Origin: Casuarius casuarius
Taxonomy: Eukaryota; Chordata; Aves; Casuariiformes; Casuariidae
Length of the DNA stretch: 64,000 bases
Reading direction: 5' to 3'
Assembly (NCBI GenBank): GCA_003342895.1
Contig: PTFA01000081.1
Coordinates: 881,244 to 945,243 of the forward strand
Positions 12,885 through 28,190 of this stretch are shown in pieces. Under the pieces are notes generated by a model that saw only the letters and a program-made list of their open reading frames with translations, did no database searches and was not told the origin of the DNA. Numbering within the stretch: position 1 is the first letter of the stretch; the number at the start of each line of letters is the position of its first letter. The translations under genes and the position numbers were made by a program.

Positions 12885-15800
12885 GACTACTTTCTACTTT
12901 GCGTACTTCCTAAAGTAAAATGGAACTATGGAAATGGAGCTTCAGTGAATGAGGATTTGATGTATTAAAAGGCGAAAAAAAACCCCCACCAGCCTGGAGG
13001 TAGCTACTTATACAGAAATACAAATTTCGCTAAGGAGAAATGTGAGGTTTCATAGGTTCACAGAATGAGGACACTTCATTTGCCATTAGTGTCTCTGTCA
13101 GCATACCCGCCTGAATGAATACAGGTTTTAACTGTCAAGATATACTTTCCGAACACCATATACAAACTGCCTCATGGACATATCAGGACTGTCATCTGCT
13201 ACATCCAGGAGGTGATGCCATCCTCTTGCTTCACAGCACCAGACTAAATATCGGCAAGCCTTTTCTTACCTAAGCAACTGTGGTCATGTCATGCGAGTGA
13301 ATATCCTGCAGAACATACACCAAAAGCAGGAAAGTCACCTTGCTGCTTTCTGTGCCCGAGCAGAACGCCAAACTCAGCCACGAGCAAGCCCTCACGCAGC
13401 GGTGGGCTTCCTCCTACGCAGGAATGCCACCTTTTCCTCTTGACATATCACAGCTGCCTAAAGGTGAGAGAACACCACAAGTTTTAACTTAGTTGTCAGG
13501 CTGTTTTCCCTTCCATGGCTAGACTGTTCCTCCAGAAAGTCTGGGCTTTCTACCACTCAGAGCTGCAGAAACTCATTACTCCAGTTCGGGGCAGTCCCCA
13601 AGCCAATGCCAATACGGCGGCTGTGCTGCCAGGCGTCCGGCACCTCCTGCCCTCCACAGAGCTTCCCGGGGAGAAGACCAACCAACGGCAGCTCTACAGT
13701 CCCTCCGGGTACTCACCGATTTCCCCAGCTTCTGCATGTCCTCCCCAGCAGCCACAGCTCCCTGCCCAAGCCCGCAAGCACAGAGGGACTTGCGGATAAA
13801 GCAGCAGAGCTCCCCTCTTCCTGCTCAGGCTGAATACAGGAGACTCTTCTCTACCTACAACCACGTCTGTTTAATCCAGTGGCACTATCCTAACAGATCC
13901 TTCAACAGATCCGAACGCTCTGGGGATGTTAGAAAGTATCTGCCTCTGGCCGTTACAGACAAGGCTAAATTGTGTTTTATGCCCCTTTACAAAGTCACTC
14001 TGGAAATGTGGAACCCTAAACTGGGTGTCACGGCAAGATACAGTGGACACCATTTAGTCCCGCTCAGATCTCGCATATGGTCCAACACATTTTTCACAAT
14101 CTTAGCTTATCCTAACATCTAACCTGAATCCCTCATGTTGCAATCTGTCAATGTCAAAACTAAAAAGAAACTTGGGTTTAGGGATCTTCAGTTAAAATAA
14201 AAAATAATGCTGCAGCGCTGTTTTTCTTTTATTATTTATTTCCTTTGGAAAGCTCTTATTGTACACAGATTTCAATGTTTCTTTTAAAAAAAACACCTAT
14301 TTTATTGGCAGGATGGAAATTTGCAAGACTCATTTTTTTCCAAAATCTTAATTTTCAGCACTAAAATACAAAGAAAAAGTACTGAAGAACAAAAAGGTGG
14401 AACCTTATGAGAGCAGGCCAATATAACCTCTTTATCTTTTACCTATCTAATCAAATTTACAATTGCTTGCTTTTTTCCAGGTATGTATTTGATCCCAGTA
14501 GGCTTGCCCCTTAGGCAGACAAGCAGTGGGCATAGAAGAGGGAGACAAAAATGACACCTACATAGATGTGTACCTTTAATTACACTGCTGTAGAAAAGCT
14601 TTTATACAAGATAGAAAATTGTGTATACATAATCAGATCTCCTTTGCCCACTAGTCCACAAATGCTGTTGTTATTTCCATTGCTCACTGTGGTAGCACAG
14701 GCAGTGTGATTGCTTAGGTGCAGTATCAAAAACACAGCACAGAGATAGCTGTAAAACATCCCACTCTTTCTTCTCCTCCCGCAGCAGCTGTGTCTATAGC
14801 GATTGTTTGCATGAGTTGCCCAGATCAGTTGCTATTCATGACTATGATAATTTATTACTTAATGCTCTTCTATAAATTAGATTTTTACTTCCTTGAGGAA
14901 GTGGGTATTTTTGGCTAGGAGGAAAAGACTTTCAGGCCTAGATATTAGCCAGGTCTCTCATACAGAGTGCAGCTGACTTGCTGTGACACAACGGCACTTC
15001 ATTTACTGCCCATTTTGAGAGACTTTCATTTTTATTTCAATACCATATTCACACAGGGGAGAACAGTGGAACTGGTTGCTCTAACTTGTGTATTTAAAGT
15101 TGAGCACACTCATTGTTTCCAGGATCACAGCATAGATAAGTTCATGTAATTGTTTAGGAGCACATGAAGAATAGCTACATCAAGTAGGGAGTCATCACTT
15201 TTAGTTACTTCACAAAAAACAGCACTTCATGCCTACGCCGATTTTAAACCTATACAATAAAACAGAAAGTTTTCCTACCTGTAAATGAATACTCACAAGA
15301 AAATGAATTTTTAGCTCCAGGTTTGAGATGCTGGGAATTTGGAAAGCTGAGTCCAAAAATCTGTTTTCTCTTAAAATTCTCCACTACAATATTACACTTT
15401 TCCTCTCTAAGCAATACATACACAAACACCTAAAAGGAACAGGCTCCAGTGAATTAAAAACTCAAGAAACCATTTCGAAGTCATTGGTCCGAGCTGGTGC
15501 CTATACCTCATACACTGTTAGTGGGAGTTCAGCACTGCATTTGAACAATCTCCCTCTGAAACTTTTTAAATACAAGGCGTTATTTATTTTGCCCAGGCAA
15601 TACAATCTCCTGACCTACAGTCACAGGTTTTGCTGAAAAAAAGTGTTGGGTTATCCTCTCCCAAGAGGAGGTGGAGCAGGTTAGGGCTGTTATTATCCAG
15701 CAGCTAGAAGTTATCACACACTTCAGCAGGAGAGTGGGAAGCAGGGATCCCCCAAACTGCATGCAGGACTGCGAAATGGGCCAGATGAGCTCTGTTTCAG

Positions 15801-16775
15801 CACGCAAGAGCCCACTCCTCCAGCAGAGCTGCAAGGGGGACATCCCCAACAGAGGGGCAGCGGTAAGCTGCAGCCGACACAGCTGTTTGCAAGTCTGTAC
15901 CTGACTGAAAAAATTAAAGAAAACAAGTAAATAAATCACACCATAAACTGACAAAACTATACCACAAAGACCCTAGAGAGATCCAGTTTCTCTAGCTAAA
16001 GAAGCTATATTTTGTGCAGAGAAGTATTTTACACCTGTGCTTCCTAAACACCCCAAATCATCAGACCACTGCCAACTCAAACAATTTCTCATGGAGTTTT
16101 ATCCAATAAAAATAATCAAGTTTTTTATTAAAGCCTTAATATTTTAGGGTCATGTGATCCTGCTTTAGGCTGAAAATTTCGTAAATACTGATTACTAATT
16201 ACTTCATCTGAAAAATACAGTCTACAACTTTTGGTTCTTCTCTAATCAGCTGGAGACAACAAATTATAACTCAAGCAGCTGTTTTTACTTCTGGTAGTGC
16301 TGGAAAACATTATTGAAAACCCATTTAATCATGTCTGTGATTCACCTGGGATCCCATACTATGGTCTCACAGATCCAGTTTAGGAACCACTGCTGTGAAC
16401 AATGAAGAACTCATCTGTCAACCTAGCCTTATTAACAAGCTACCTAATATCAACAGGAACACAATTTATACCAATAAATCCTTTCTAGTATAGGCAAAAA
16501 ATCTATAAAACTTCTTCTGCCAAGTCCTCATGCCAAAACCTGGAGTATGTTGAAGGAGTTAAACTGACAAGCTATATCAAAGGGAAAAGAACAAATTCCA
16601 GTTACAGATGAAGTATCTCAGGGAGGGGACTTGGAGGTGGAATTAAACAGAGCACCCATCCCCACACTGCGGCTTATGGACAAGATGCTGCTAGTCACAG
16701 GAAGCGGAAAAGTTGAAACAGAAGCTCGACGACAAGAACAAAATGGGTCTTGCTCCCAGGCCTTAACTTGCCCAA

Positions 16776-16821
16776 AGCCAAATCACTGAGGACTAGGAAG
16801 CCAAATCACTGAGGACTAGGA
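16776..16821. repeat. Perfect 23-bp tandem duplication
   Basis: The 23-bp segment starting agccaaatcactgagg occurs at 16,776-16,798 and again at 16,799-16,821 with no mismatch. It looks like a recent small duplication inside RAB3B intron 2. Confidence 0.9.
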
Positions 16822-19800
16822 AACCACTGGAACAAACATCAAATTTCTAACAAGAAGCGAGTTCCTTGCAATGAAACTTTGCTTGGATGCTGCTGTAAGG
16901 AATGAAAGTAGCTGGCAAAAAAATGATGGGGGGAAATAAAAGGTGCCAAGTTCTTCGACTTTGCATTAGATATGCAAACATTCTGTATGCATTCTTCTGC
17001 TCCCTTATGGAAAAAAAATAAAAGGTTAATAAAAGGAACAAACAACACAAATGTTCAAAACAGCACTTTAAACTCTCCCTTTGGATCTCTATGCAGATAG
17101 CTATACTATCAAAAGTGCAAAAACATTCCCTTCCCACATGGAATCAAAACCTGATTTGAAGTGAAAAGTCTCCTCCCTCCCAACAAACCTTTCCTCCTTC
17201 CAATACCTGTGCCATAAAGAAATACAAAAAATATGCACCATCACAGCAACTACTAGTATTATCAATTTCCTGAGCGAAGTATTTTCCTAGCTAGATGTAT
17301 TCAATGCTTTTATTTGTACTGACACAGAGAAGTGTACTGATGCAGAAGGCTGCATTGTCAGGCTGCAAACAGAACAACGTTTCCTGCTGTTCATCAAGGA
17401 GTAACGACTGAGAAAAATTTCAAAACAGTCCAACACATTTTTTACTATAGTTTTCATGCATGTCATACTAACATTATGCATCAGCTGTGCTAGGAACTGA
17501 AACTGTCTTTTAGACATGATGGATTGTTTCTCATTAGCATATTTTCATGTTAGTAATCAAAAACCTATCAACTTAAATGAAATTAATTCTCCATTTGTTG
17601 GGTTGATATGTATACCATATGTTAGCTGAAATGTAAACGAAAGCAAGATTGTGCTGCTTGAGATGTTTACATGTACAACATAAAGAAGCTTTCTAACAGC
17701 AATGCTGGAAAAAGCCCAAGATTTTAAATCTTTTTTATATCTATTTTCAACCAGCTCTGTGGAGCTCCAAAGCATCAAGCGACCTGCTGAAATGGGTCAT
17801 TAGTGACCCACCAGAATACGTGCTGTCTTTTCTGGGAAAAATCTCCAGTTAAAGACAGAAATTTACCCTCTGATCAAATAAGACCTCCAAGAAATTGCAA
17901 TTCATAAGGTGTAGCTGAAGTCGGCTTCAGTAGTGTTCGTGAGATTTATATCATGGTATTTAGATTCATCAGGGACTCTTATCTAGTTAAACATCTGGCT
18001 GCTGTCAAATTTTCAAGATATGCCAAGCTGGAATGTGCCAGCTTACAATACCAACTATTTCTTAATGTCATTTGTATTACAAGAACGCTTAGGACCCTTC
18101 AGCATAAACCCACTGCAAAAGGTAACTGAGGCTGCTGAGCAACATTCCCTTCGCCACCCCAAGCAGCACAACGGCTGCCTGCTTCCCTACCATGCTTGGA
18201 GGCGGCGACTTAAAAGACCATAGCTACATTGCACTCCTGAAAGACGCTGGGCAGAGAGACCTTCACAGATCTGTTTGGTTTTTAATCCTACAGTTTAGCT
18301 GCAGAATCAGTATCAAGTGCAAGATTATGCACCAATGCGCTCGCTCCTCCTGAGGACCGGATGAGAGCTGAGCCAGCCGAGCCCATTCAGTCCTCAGCCT
18401 CTCTACCGGAACTGCTAACAAAACCAGCTAGAGTGGATTGTCTAAACTTGACTGGGAAGTGGAGATGGAGCCCATTTTTGTATTAAATCCATTTGGGATA
18501 TTTTAATGGCCCTGCTCTAACTTGATTTCAAATAGCAGGAAACTTTTCCTTGCCTCTCTGCTCTTTTTACTAGAACCTTCAATTTGTACTTGATTAGAAA
18601 ACTTGTTTTTCTCCTCAACTGATCATTGCCATACCCCTGACTAAATGTGTCAAGCAAACAGCATTATAGGAGATTCATAAATGCTAAACCTTTAAGAAGC
18701 TTAGGAATGAGAAACATAATCGAGTGTCACTGCCTGAGGCAGAAGAGTTGTTTAGGAATTCTGATAGGCAACAATTCAGCATACATTCGTTTTCATGCTG
18801 CTTAACCAGAAACAAGTAGCTTCAGGAAACCGAAAGCCTTCTTCTCCGCCTCTGTGCTCATCACCATGGGGTAGACGGATTGCCAAGCCATCTCAGAGCA
18901 GCAGCTGAAGTAGTTCAGCATCTGGTCCTGAACTACAGAGGCTTCTGATCAAAACAGTGATCAGAAATAGATGTTTCTGGAATAGATACAAAATGGCAGT
19001 GAAGTACAATTACAAAATGCCTCGCCAACAGGGGGAATTCTTCCTAATTTAGCAACCAATCTTCAATAAATCAGCTTGTGGTGGACCTCCCTGTGAGTAC
19101 TCTGTTTTCATGTATAATTGAAATGCTGAAATCTCCCTCCTTCTCCCTTGCCTGTGCAGCCAGACACACGGAATCAGACATCTTCCATGGAAACGTGCTG
19201 CAGACTCTCTTTACAACAGGATGCCATCAATCTAAAACTTTTTCTTAAATATTTAACTTTTAAAGACCTGCCCCTCACAGGTCCCTGCCTCACTGGTAAA
19301 ACTGTATACTGTGACTACAGGACAGTCCCTGACTGCTCTTGGTCAGAAGCCTGGAAATCCGTTATCATCTCATACATCAGGCAAGTTACCTCATACACTG
19401 CTTGCTGATATTTTCATTCAAACTATCCCTCATCGCAGCCTGCCTCTCCCTTTCAATGGTAACACGGAGTTACAGCAAAGGGAGGACTGTAAATTGATGG
19501 GAGTTTGGTCCCCTCCCATCAGGAATCTGGCTTCTGCCCCAGAGCCTGGGAACANTCCGTTCTGGGGAATGGGCTCACCTCAGTCTCCCGCTCCCTGCTC
19601 CTGGCAGCAGTTCCAGCTCTCTGGGCCGCTCTCCTTTTCTATTTCTGTTCACAGGATGCTATGCACAGTCTTCAAGAGCTAGAACCTCTTTTCTCGCACT
19701 CAGAAAGTATATTTTCTTCTCAGTTTCAAAGCAAAAGTACATTTTGTACTAGTAACCAACTAGACAGCCCCTTCTTCATTACCTTCCTGTTGAGCTTTTA

Positions 19801-21327
19801 CTGGGTATCTGCAGGTAAATCTAGGTTATATTTAATCTCTAAACTTTAAGCTATACTTCTTATTTTCTTAATGGCCTTGACTGCAATACTTCATGCACAG
19901 CTATATGCTGTGCCACCAGTCTCAAAAACCGGCTTCCCAGGGAAGTCTGTGCAGAGATTTTATCACAGTATGAGGGAGGCACCTGAACACAACAGTACTG
20001 TTGACCTGGTAGAGGCATTCACTTTGCTGTCCCAGTTTAGGTAACCAGCAATCACGTTACCTTCCTCCAGTTCCTCTGGGTTCACTTCAGGATGTCGTTT
20101 GGCATCTCTAAACTCGACACTATTGTATCTGCTGCTGTGAGATGCTCCCCAACATAAAGCTGGATTTTGCAAGGGGCAGAACTTCAACTCCTCTTTCACC
20201 AGTGGAAACATACTGGCAGTCAACACACCCAGACTCAGAGTGATCACTGCAGCTCTACTGACTGACGATTAGACACAGGCTTCCAAAGAACTGTCTCAAT
20301 GGACTTAAGATAAAGTATTCAACAAGTACGCCAATTATCTGTCAGCTTTGAACTGCCATATTCATCAACGCCAAAGCATATGTACACATAGAAAAGTTCT
20401 GTACTGATAAATTAACAGTATATTACTTCTTTGTGGTTTCCCCAAGACATCCTTTTCGCTTAGTCCCTATAAGAAAAGATTACATTTTGCACTCTTCTCA
20501 CTAAATCTATACAAAGATAAATTCAGTATCATCAAATCAATAAAGATATGCAATCTGCATATATTTAACTTCCAAAATGGCATTACTAACTGCTTTCTAA
20601 AAGTTAAATGTTTCATGTTACCAAAATAATTCTTAAGACATGTTGAAAGTAGCAAGGAGTCATGAAGGTCAAAATTCAGTTCTTTCCTGTGCACAATCAA
20701 GAAAATCTCTAAGGAAGTTCAGAGTCTGCTGTTGATAAAAACCATGCTTTGCAATGCCACTTCGAAGGATACCATTTGAGGAATCCTGCAAAAGTAGAGC
20801 TAGAAAACTGAATTGTATCACAAGTGGAAAAAGTAGAAAGCACGCTGCCATTAATTTTAGTCACTTCCAAGCAATTTTGTTTGAATCTGCTGAAGGCAAA
20901 TCTCCGTGTAAAATATGAAAGCTCAAGATCATCTAGTTATTAAGATGAATGTCTATTAGAGCTTCAGTTGGAACTATTGCCTTCATTTATAAAAACACAA
21001 TTTCTGCTCCAACAACAGAATTAGCATAAGTGCCCTTAGAGTCTTGCCCACAAGATCTTTCAACTATATCTTCTTTCTTATTTCAATCCCAGATTGACGT
21101 CAGCAGCATTCACAACCTTTTGAGAACTCATTCTCCAGTTTCTACTTAATTTGACGCCTCAGAACATTTATATGACTCACAAAACTTGGTGTTTGAAGCT
21201 TCAGGGCACAAAGATGGAGCGAAAGCCAAAGGGAAAAAAATATTACATTTAATATAGTAAAATAATAGTAAAGAAAAAGAGCCAGAGAAAATATAGTCAG
21301 GTGCTATTTTCAGCAAGGGCTGTGCTG

Positions 21328-21409
21328 TAAAATAAAGAAGCACAATTTTCTCTTTCATTCATTACTCAATAAAATAAAGAAACACAATTTTCTGTTCCAT
21401 TCATTGCTC
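21328..21409. repeat. Imperfect tandem duplication of about 40 bp
   Basis: Two copies of a 40-bp segment (21,328-21,367 and 21,370-21,409), both starting taaaataaagaa and containing cacaattttct and cattcatt. They differ at about four positions. This is an older duplication than the one at 16.8 kb. Confidence 0.85.
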
Positions 21410-24400
21410 ATGGTGAATGAAGAGGTCAGCCAAAAGAACGATGTTAAATGCATAGGATTTTGCAGCAACCTGTAAAAGATAGTTTGGGAACATCAAAGCA
21501 AAGAATGAGAGTATCAAGCATCTCAATAGAGAACACTTTTTACATAAAACTCAAACATCTGACTCAAGAAGAAAGCGCTTCTAAGTCAGAATTCACTGCT
21601 GGAAATAGCTCCCAGTTGCAAGTATGAATTCAAAGTGCAATCTCTATTGTGCACAGATGTGAAACTTGAGAAGAGCTCATTTCTGAAAAGTGAGAAGTAG
21701 GAGATAATCACTGATGCCAATACAGATTTCATTCATGCAAATCCCTGTCCCTTCCTCTGGAGATAGGCAGACACTCTACATCCTCTGGATGAAGGGGAGA
21801 CCATGTCAATGGGGAGATGCATTTTTTTTGTATCTCATGGGGAGGCAATCTACTGCAATATTTCTACTCTTTCCCATAGTGGTCCCCAGTTACAAATCTG
21901 GATCTGTGCAAGTCCATCTCTACTGAAAACTGAGCTATTCTTCCTTCTCCAAGAAGACAGCACCAGTTACACAAATCCCTCAAGCCTCAACATGCTGTTG
22001 TCAAATTGACACTCTTATAGTTATTAATCAAGAATTTAATAGATGAGGTCTTAAAATTATCATGTCTTGGGAATTCTTTCATAAAAAAAAAATTGAGATC
22101 CAGTGAGTCATGACTCTGAATAAATTGTTCAGCATCTCCCTTTGAGGGACTATTTTGAACAAATACTTTATTGAGCAGACAGACTGCAGCGGAATACACA
22201 TGACTCACCTGTGGTATGAGGGCAATTAAATCTTTATCAAATTTCTTCTATCCATGAAATAAGTAGACAAATTAGAAATGAAAATCCCCTGCTTCTCATA
22301 GTTTCAGTAACAGTCCCAGAATAGTTAACAAATACAATAGCCTGGATTTATCCTCACTTTCCTTCATTAAAAAAAAAAAAACACAATGCTGCATATCGTC
22401 TCAGATATGCAGACTATAGTTAAAGAATAATCAAAAAAGGGACACATTTCACATATTCTGACATTATAACTAACAATACAAATACTGCCTTTTCTCTGCC
22501 TTCATAGTAGGTGATAGAGAGCTGTCCTTCTAAAAAACTGTTTTTATCACTAAACTAACTCCACCACCTCTCTCTCTCACAGATAACATAATATTGTATT
22601 AGGAGGGTACATTCTCAGCTGAAACAGCTGCCATTCCAGAAGCTTTAAAACTTTGAAGGTCTTAGTTGGATTAAAAGAGTTGCGTAGGTTTGATACTTTC
22701 AGCACAGAGTGAATAAACATCTTGTACGCAGTTAGTGGAAAATAAAGCTATTCGTTTCCTTCTTTTCAAGCACTTGGATCTTGTAAATGGTATGACAGGT
22801 GACTACCTTGCCATCACTTAGCAACATCAGGTTTTGACACGCAACTGGAACAACTGTACTTCCTGGTCTCAGCCATTTCGAGAGCATTTCCACAGCAAGT
22901 GCTGCAGACGGGAGAACTGCGAAATGACTTTCAGCCTAAGATGCAGTGATACAAAGATGTTGTTGTGTCCAAGTTACAGCCAGATGCTGTAAGTATTACT
23001 GATTCAGATGAAATTTCCCATTAAAAGAGTAAAGATCTGGAAAAGACCATTTCCACATTTAGGTGAAAGATTATTCAAATTACAGTTTTAATGTGACAAT
23101 GATATGAATGGTTTTTGCTGCATTTGTTCCCTTTAGATTTCTTGCAGTCTCTTAATAGAATAATAAGGTTGTTCCCATGTATAATTAGTAGAAAATAATT
23201 TGAAGTCATTTCAAATGTATACGAGACTGAGACAGAATGAGGGCCATAGTTTTTTCATAGCAGGGCGAAAACTGCATATACAATTCAGAACATTGTAAGA
23301 AATATATCACAAAGGCAGAACTTCCTTTTGGCTTTTTCCCTAAATAAATGGTTAATGAAGATAAGTGAAAGGAAATGATTAATTTTACACTTCCAAACCC
23401 TGAAGCCTCAGGGGGAACTAAGCGGTTCTTGCAAATTTACCTCATTTAACATCTTTGCAGTAATGACTTTTTCTGCATGCTATTTTCAAGATGAAAGGCA
23501 TTCTAACAAAAAGGAGATCCATTTTAGCTAGGACAAGGAGCCTTAAACAGGTATGGATTTTTAGCTGTCACATAATTATAGCACAACAGCTGGAATGAGC
23601 ATCAGGATAGAAATCCTGCTTAAATGGAGCCCCGAGTTTCTACTATCAGCTACCCCATCCAACATCCTTCTGTGCTTTACACCATGTTTCACAACTAGGA
23701 AAACACCCTTGGTCAGGAAGAGTATATAAAAAGAGGCTGAAGAGCTTTGCCAAATGCTGATGTTCCTCATCTCAGGAAGATCTGTGTTCCAACCTCCCAG
23801 GGAAGCTGCAATCTCCACATCATTTTTACACAGACAGACACTTCTGGGCTAGCAATTTCATCCCTGCAGAATCCAGCCCTCCTGAACTCACCGCTCTTGG
23901 CCACCCCTCATTGCTTGCAAGCCAACGCTTGTCGGCGCTGCTTCTTTGGTGTTGCTTTCCATTTTAATTAACGTAATCATTAAAACAGCACTGTTTATTA
24001 CTTATTATTTATTCAGTTGTTACTTCTTTCTGAATCTCTTCATTAGGAATTCTGATACAAAACCAAACAAACAAACAAAAAAAAAACCAAGATCCTGCTT
24101 TGGTTCTACTCTAGTTTTATGTTATTTTCACTCCATTGACTTGCTGGCTTTAGGGCAGGTCAGCATCGTGCAATGGAGTACCATATGTAGGCCCTCACTT
24201 AACTGAGACAGGGCTAACTCCAGAAGTGGAGATGCCAAAGCTGTGTCAGCATGAAGCTGTGCTTAAGCTAAATTAGGCTTGCTGCAACCCCCTGCCATAT
24301 TGCACTAAGCAGAGCCATCCTGCTTTCAGACAAAGCATCTCCCTCCATGCTTTACTACACTGCTGAGCAGCTGAATGCATGAGGCCAGGTTATTGAAGCA

Positions 24401-27400
24401 TTAAACCCTACGCGTGACATAAACCTGTCCTGCAGACCCTCCAAATTTACATCAGTGTACGAGATTAGAATCACATCTAAAGACCCCCTTTATTTTTCTC
24501 TTAACTGTTAGCACTGTGAATTTAGGCTGAGATAGGACCAAAAAAACCACTGTAAATCTAAATGCTCAGTTGCATTTCAACTTCTGAACTTTAACTTGTC
24601 ACTTAAGTTTCTCCCTATACCGCCTACACACAGTCAGAATTCACTCTCTGGCAATCACAAACAAGTTTCCTCCGTTCTTGCAAGCAGTGATTGCTGAAAT
24701 AGCACAACAGTGACAAGCCTTCAGCCTTGGGCACCTTAGAAATAAGAAGAGAATAAACTAGACACATGGAAAGAAAAAAGAAACTAGCACTTTGTGTTAG
24801 TCCAATTACTAACTGGAACAAAACCCACCACGCTGCGTTCCAGTGGAGAGGCAGCTTGCAGCAGCTGGGATAACTGCAAGGAAGTTTAACCACCTGTCCG
24901 CAACCCCTAAGCAGCTCTATTCTTGCTTCCCGATTCTCTGTTGCCTGCAAATGGAGCAGAGAATGATGGAAATGGCTTCCAGCTGAAGAAGCTTCTATTT
25001 TACAACTGTGCCATACAAACAGAAGTGTTTATACCAGATGATAATGGAGATGTAACCCACCGAGGGTTGATTCTGTCCAATAGTTACGTCTGCCAAGTTA
25101 TCCAGAAGTTGCATGATACTCCTATACACCTCAAATCACGGTTAGCCTTGGTTAGCGTTTGTGGGGCTGGCTCACCACGACCATAACTGAACTGAAGCTG
25201 ATAATTACAATAGAAGTGACTAAGAGTCTTTGTTTAGAAAAAACAAACATACATAAGCACAGTAAGATCTGATTTTCTTCACATTTTTGCCAGTTTTACA
25301 ATCCAGCTAAGTTAGACTTGCTGGTAAGAGAAGCGTAACGGTTAAGGTCTGTCATTCTACTCTTATGCAGGAGAGACTTAGAAAATGTAATCCTTAATTA
25401 GCCTTGCCCCAGCTGAAAATTTCCAGTGTTATTATTCCATGCAATGAGCTGATGCACCAGCATGCTATCTTACAATCAGAATATTTCTTTCCCCCCCAAA
25501 AAACAAATATATTGACTTATTCTCTTTCCCCCGAGCTCTTCTTGGTCACTCTTACACACAACTCCATTATTCCAAATTCTGCTACAACTGTACTTGGCCA
25601 GAACTATCCTTACAATTAATGCAAAAATGTTTACCAAGGTGTTATCTGATTTCACTGAGGAAGAGCCACGGTGCATCCCTCAGAGCTGAGTGAAAACTAC
25701 AGGAAAAGTGGTACAGCCCTATAGAAACACATACAGCACGCAGCTGAGATGCGCAGTAAGCAAGCGAGTCAGCATTTGGTGGTAATCCCAACAGGAAAGC
25801 ATTTAGTCCTCAAATAATACAGGACAATTTTAGACTGGGGAAAAAAAAGATCCAAAACACATTTGACAGGACTTATTTATCTTTCTTCCCTCTTAAAAAA
25901 TAAAATCTGCAGACCCCTTCGTAAAGGACTTTTCATGGACTTATCAAAGCTGACTCACACCAGTCGACCACAATTGGGCACTGAAAGCACTTACTGCCTT
26001 TCAAAACTGGGAAGGGCTCTGTGCACCACTGGTAGTCAACAGACCCGATACAGTTACCATGGCATTCGAACATTCAGTAACTTCACAACAGCCACAGCTT
26101 TATCACCGATCTGTAGACCAAAGGAGGGGAAGCAGCAGCCAGATTTTTGAATAAGCCCATACAAAAACAGCATTAGGATGAATATGCTGCCTAGTAAACA
26201 TCCTATACACAGATCCCCTGTACATCCTCTTTTACTTTATCACTCTGGCTAGAGCAATTGCGTGTAGACAGTATCACTTGACAGACATCAGTAGCACATG
26301 TGCACACATGTATCTACACACACCACTCTCCCTCCATGACACTGGTACAACTGTCTGTATTGCTTGTCAGAGCGACTAGCCAGGCAGAAGCTAGCTGAGA
26401 AAATACACCACTATCGACCCTTCTTTAAATAATACATAAAGTTCAATCGCTTTGGTGTTACACAGTATGAAGTTATTTCAAATAATAAAGCACAACAGCT
26501 CATAACATAGTGCACTCATCTGCTCCACTCCCGCCTGCTCCCCTAAAGTTTCAAACTCTCTTGCCTCCTTTGCTTTCAGTTGCTAACATAAACAACTAAC
26601 AGCAAAGCAATGAATATCTGATATATGATTAGCAAAGAAATGGATCTTAAGTAGAATCAGCAAAGAAACAGAGGACTCGTCCAAATGAGATAAAAGTGCA
26701 TGACAGAAGTACAGGATGCCATGTGTGACCTAGGTAAAACACGTGGGACCAGCAGCTCCATTTGGAAGGAGGAGCATCTCGGCAACAAAGCAAAGCCCAG
26801 ACTGTGACAGAAGCAGAGAAGCCTTGAATATACTTTTGAGTTGCATCAACTCCTGACTATAAAATGCAAGGTGCTATATTGCTAGTGAATGACATATCTA
26901 GCCCCAAACACGATTGCTGCTGCTGCCTTCCAACGCAACTACACAGTGATCAGGCAGTGCTCTCAGCACACTGTGCTTACGCTGCAGCCTCACCACAATT
27001 TAACTACAATAATCAGAGAAGAGGTCAATTTGGGGACCTGTTTATTAAAAAACAAACAAACAAGTATACATAATTTTCTGTTGTGGATCGGGAGTAATGT
27101 CACAATTTCCCCTGTCCTGGAAGGATCATCTCTCACTCCCCATTCTAATAGATCAAAGGCTGCTTCAGGGATACTTGTACGACCTTCCCTCCACAAGATT
27201 GAAAACAGTCCTTGCTGACAGAAATACAGAAAATCAGTGGCCACCGAATCAGGAAGATGTTGAATAGCTAGACAACAGAAAATAAATGAAGACCACTGCA
27301 CTGGTAAACACCTGGGTACTAAAGCACAATTTCTCACATCTGATAACCTGTTCTTGTGGTCTCAGGTCACTAGTTTTGCTTCAAAATTCAGTCATTTGGT

Positions 27401-28129
27401 TTACTCATAAGTGTTTTATAAACATGATACAGTAGTAGACAACAAACTGCATGAAAATTATAAATGTGACTTGTATTATTTCCTTTGACCAGAAACACAC
27501 AACACCTGTATGTGCTCACTTCAGTCAAAGGCTATGAGAAGTCATAAATGCCACCCACTGTATTATCCTCTAACTGATCACGGTGTGACCAAACACCTTT
27601 AAATATAGCATATACCTAGTCATAATGTAGAAGATAAAACTGTGAAGAAAATTCTATCGGGGTGATTCTGATAAGACTACGACAACATGAAAACGCTTTG
27701 AGGCACATCAGCCTAAGTCCTTACAAAAAATGGGAAAGAAAAAATAGAAAGTCTATTCTACTGGAAAGTACCAAAATATCTGTTCTGGTTTCTGCTGTAA
27801 AAGCAATACCTGCTAGAGGTCAGGAGGCCAGTAACCCAGCTGTCCTTTCAAAGCCTAACTGACTGACTACATCAAGAACTTCACTTGAAATTTTCCAAGG
27901 AAAGCTTTCTCCTTACTGGAGAAGTAGTTGATATTAGCCCAGTTTTGTTAGAATAGGTCTAGATCTTTGAGCTATCAGCAGCTCTTCATCAACTAAAAGA
28001 AATATTCTGGACTCTGATTCTGCATACAACATGGTACCTCTGAATACAGTCTGGTAACAATTTCATCATTTTGCAAAGATGTAGCACAAAGAGAGATATT
28101 ACACCTTGCAGTGAGATTAAATCCAATAC

Positions 28130-28190
28130 TGCAAACAGGAATAACTCCAGCAAAATCAGAGTCAAGACTGGAGCTGAATTTGGCCCTCAC
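28130..28190. repeat. Possible ancient sauropsid CR1/L3-like relic
   Basis: The stretch aacaggaataactccagcaa and later gaatttggccctcactg resembles old amniote repeats of the form caggagtaactccattgaag ... gaatttggccc. Same caveats as the copy near 11.0 kb. Confidence 0.4.

Noticed and set aside
16340..16400. Stretch with gtttaggaaccactgctgtg resembling a transposon end
   Set aside because: Too short and degenerate to assign to any family by eye.
24923..25186. Plus-strand ORF of 87 codons with a protein-like look (FIPDDNGDVTHRG)
   Set aside because: No recognised family, no convincing splice sites, and similar ORFs are expected by chance in 64 kb.
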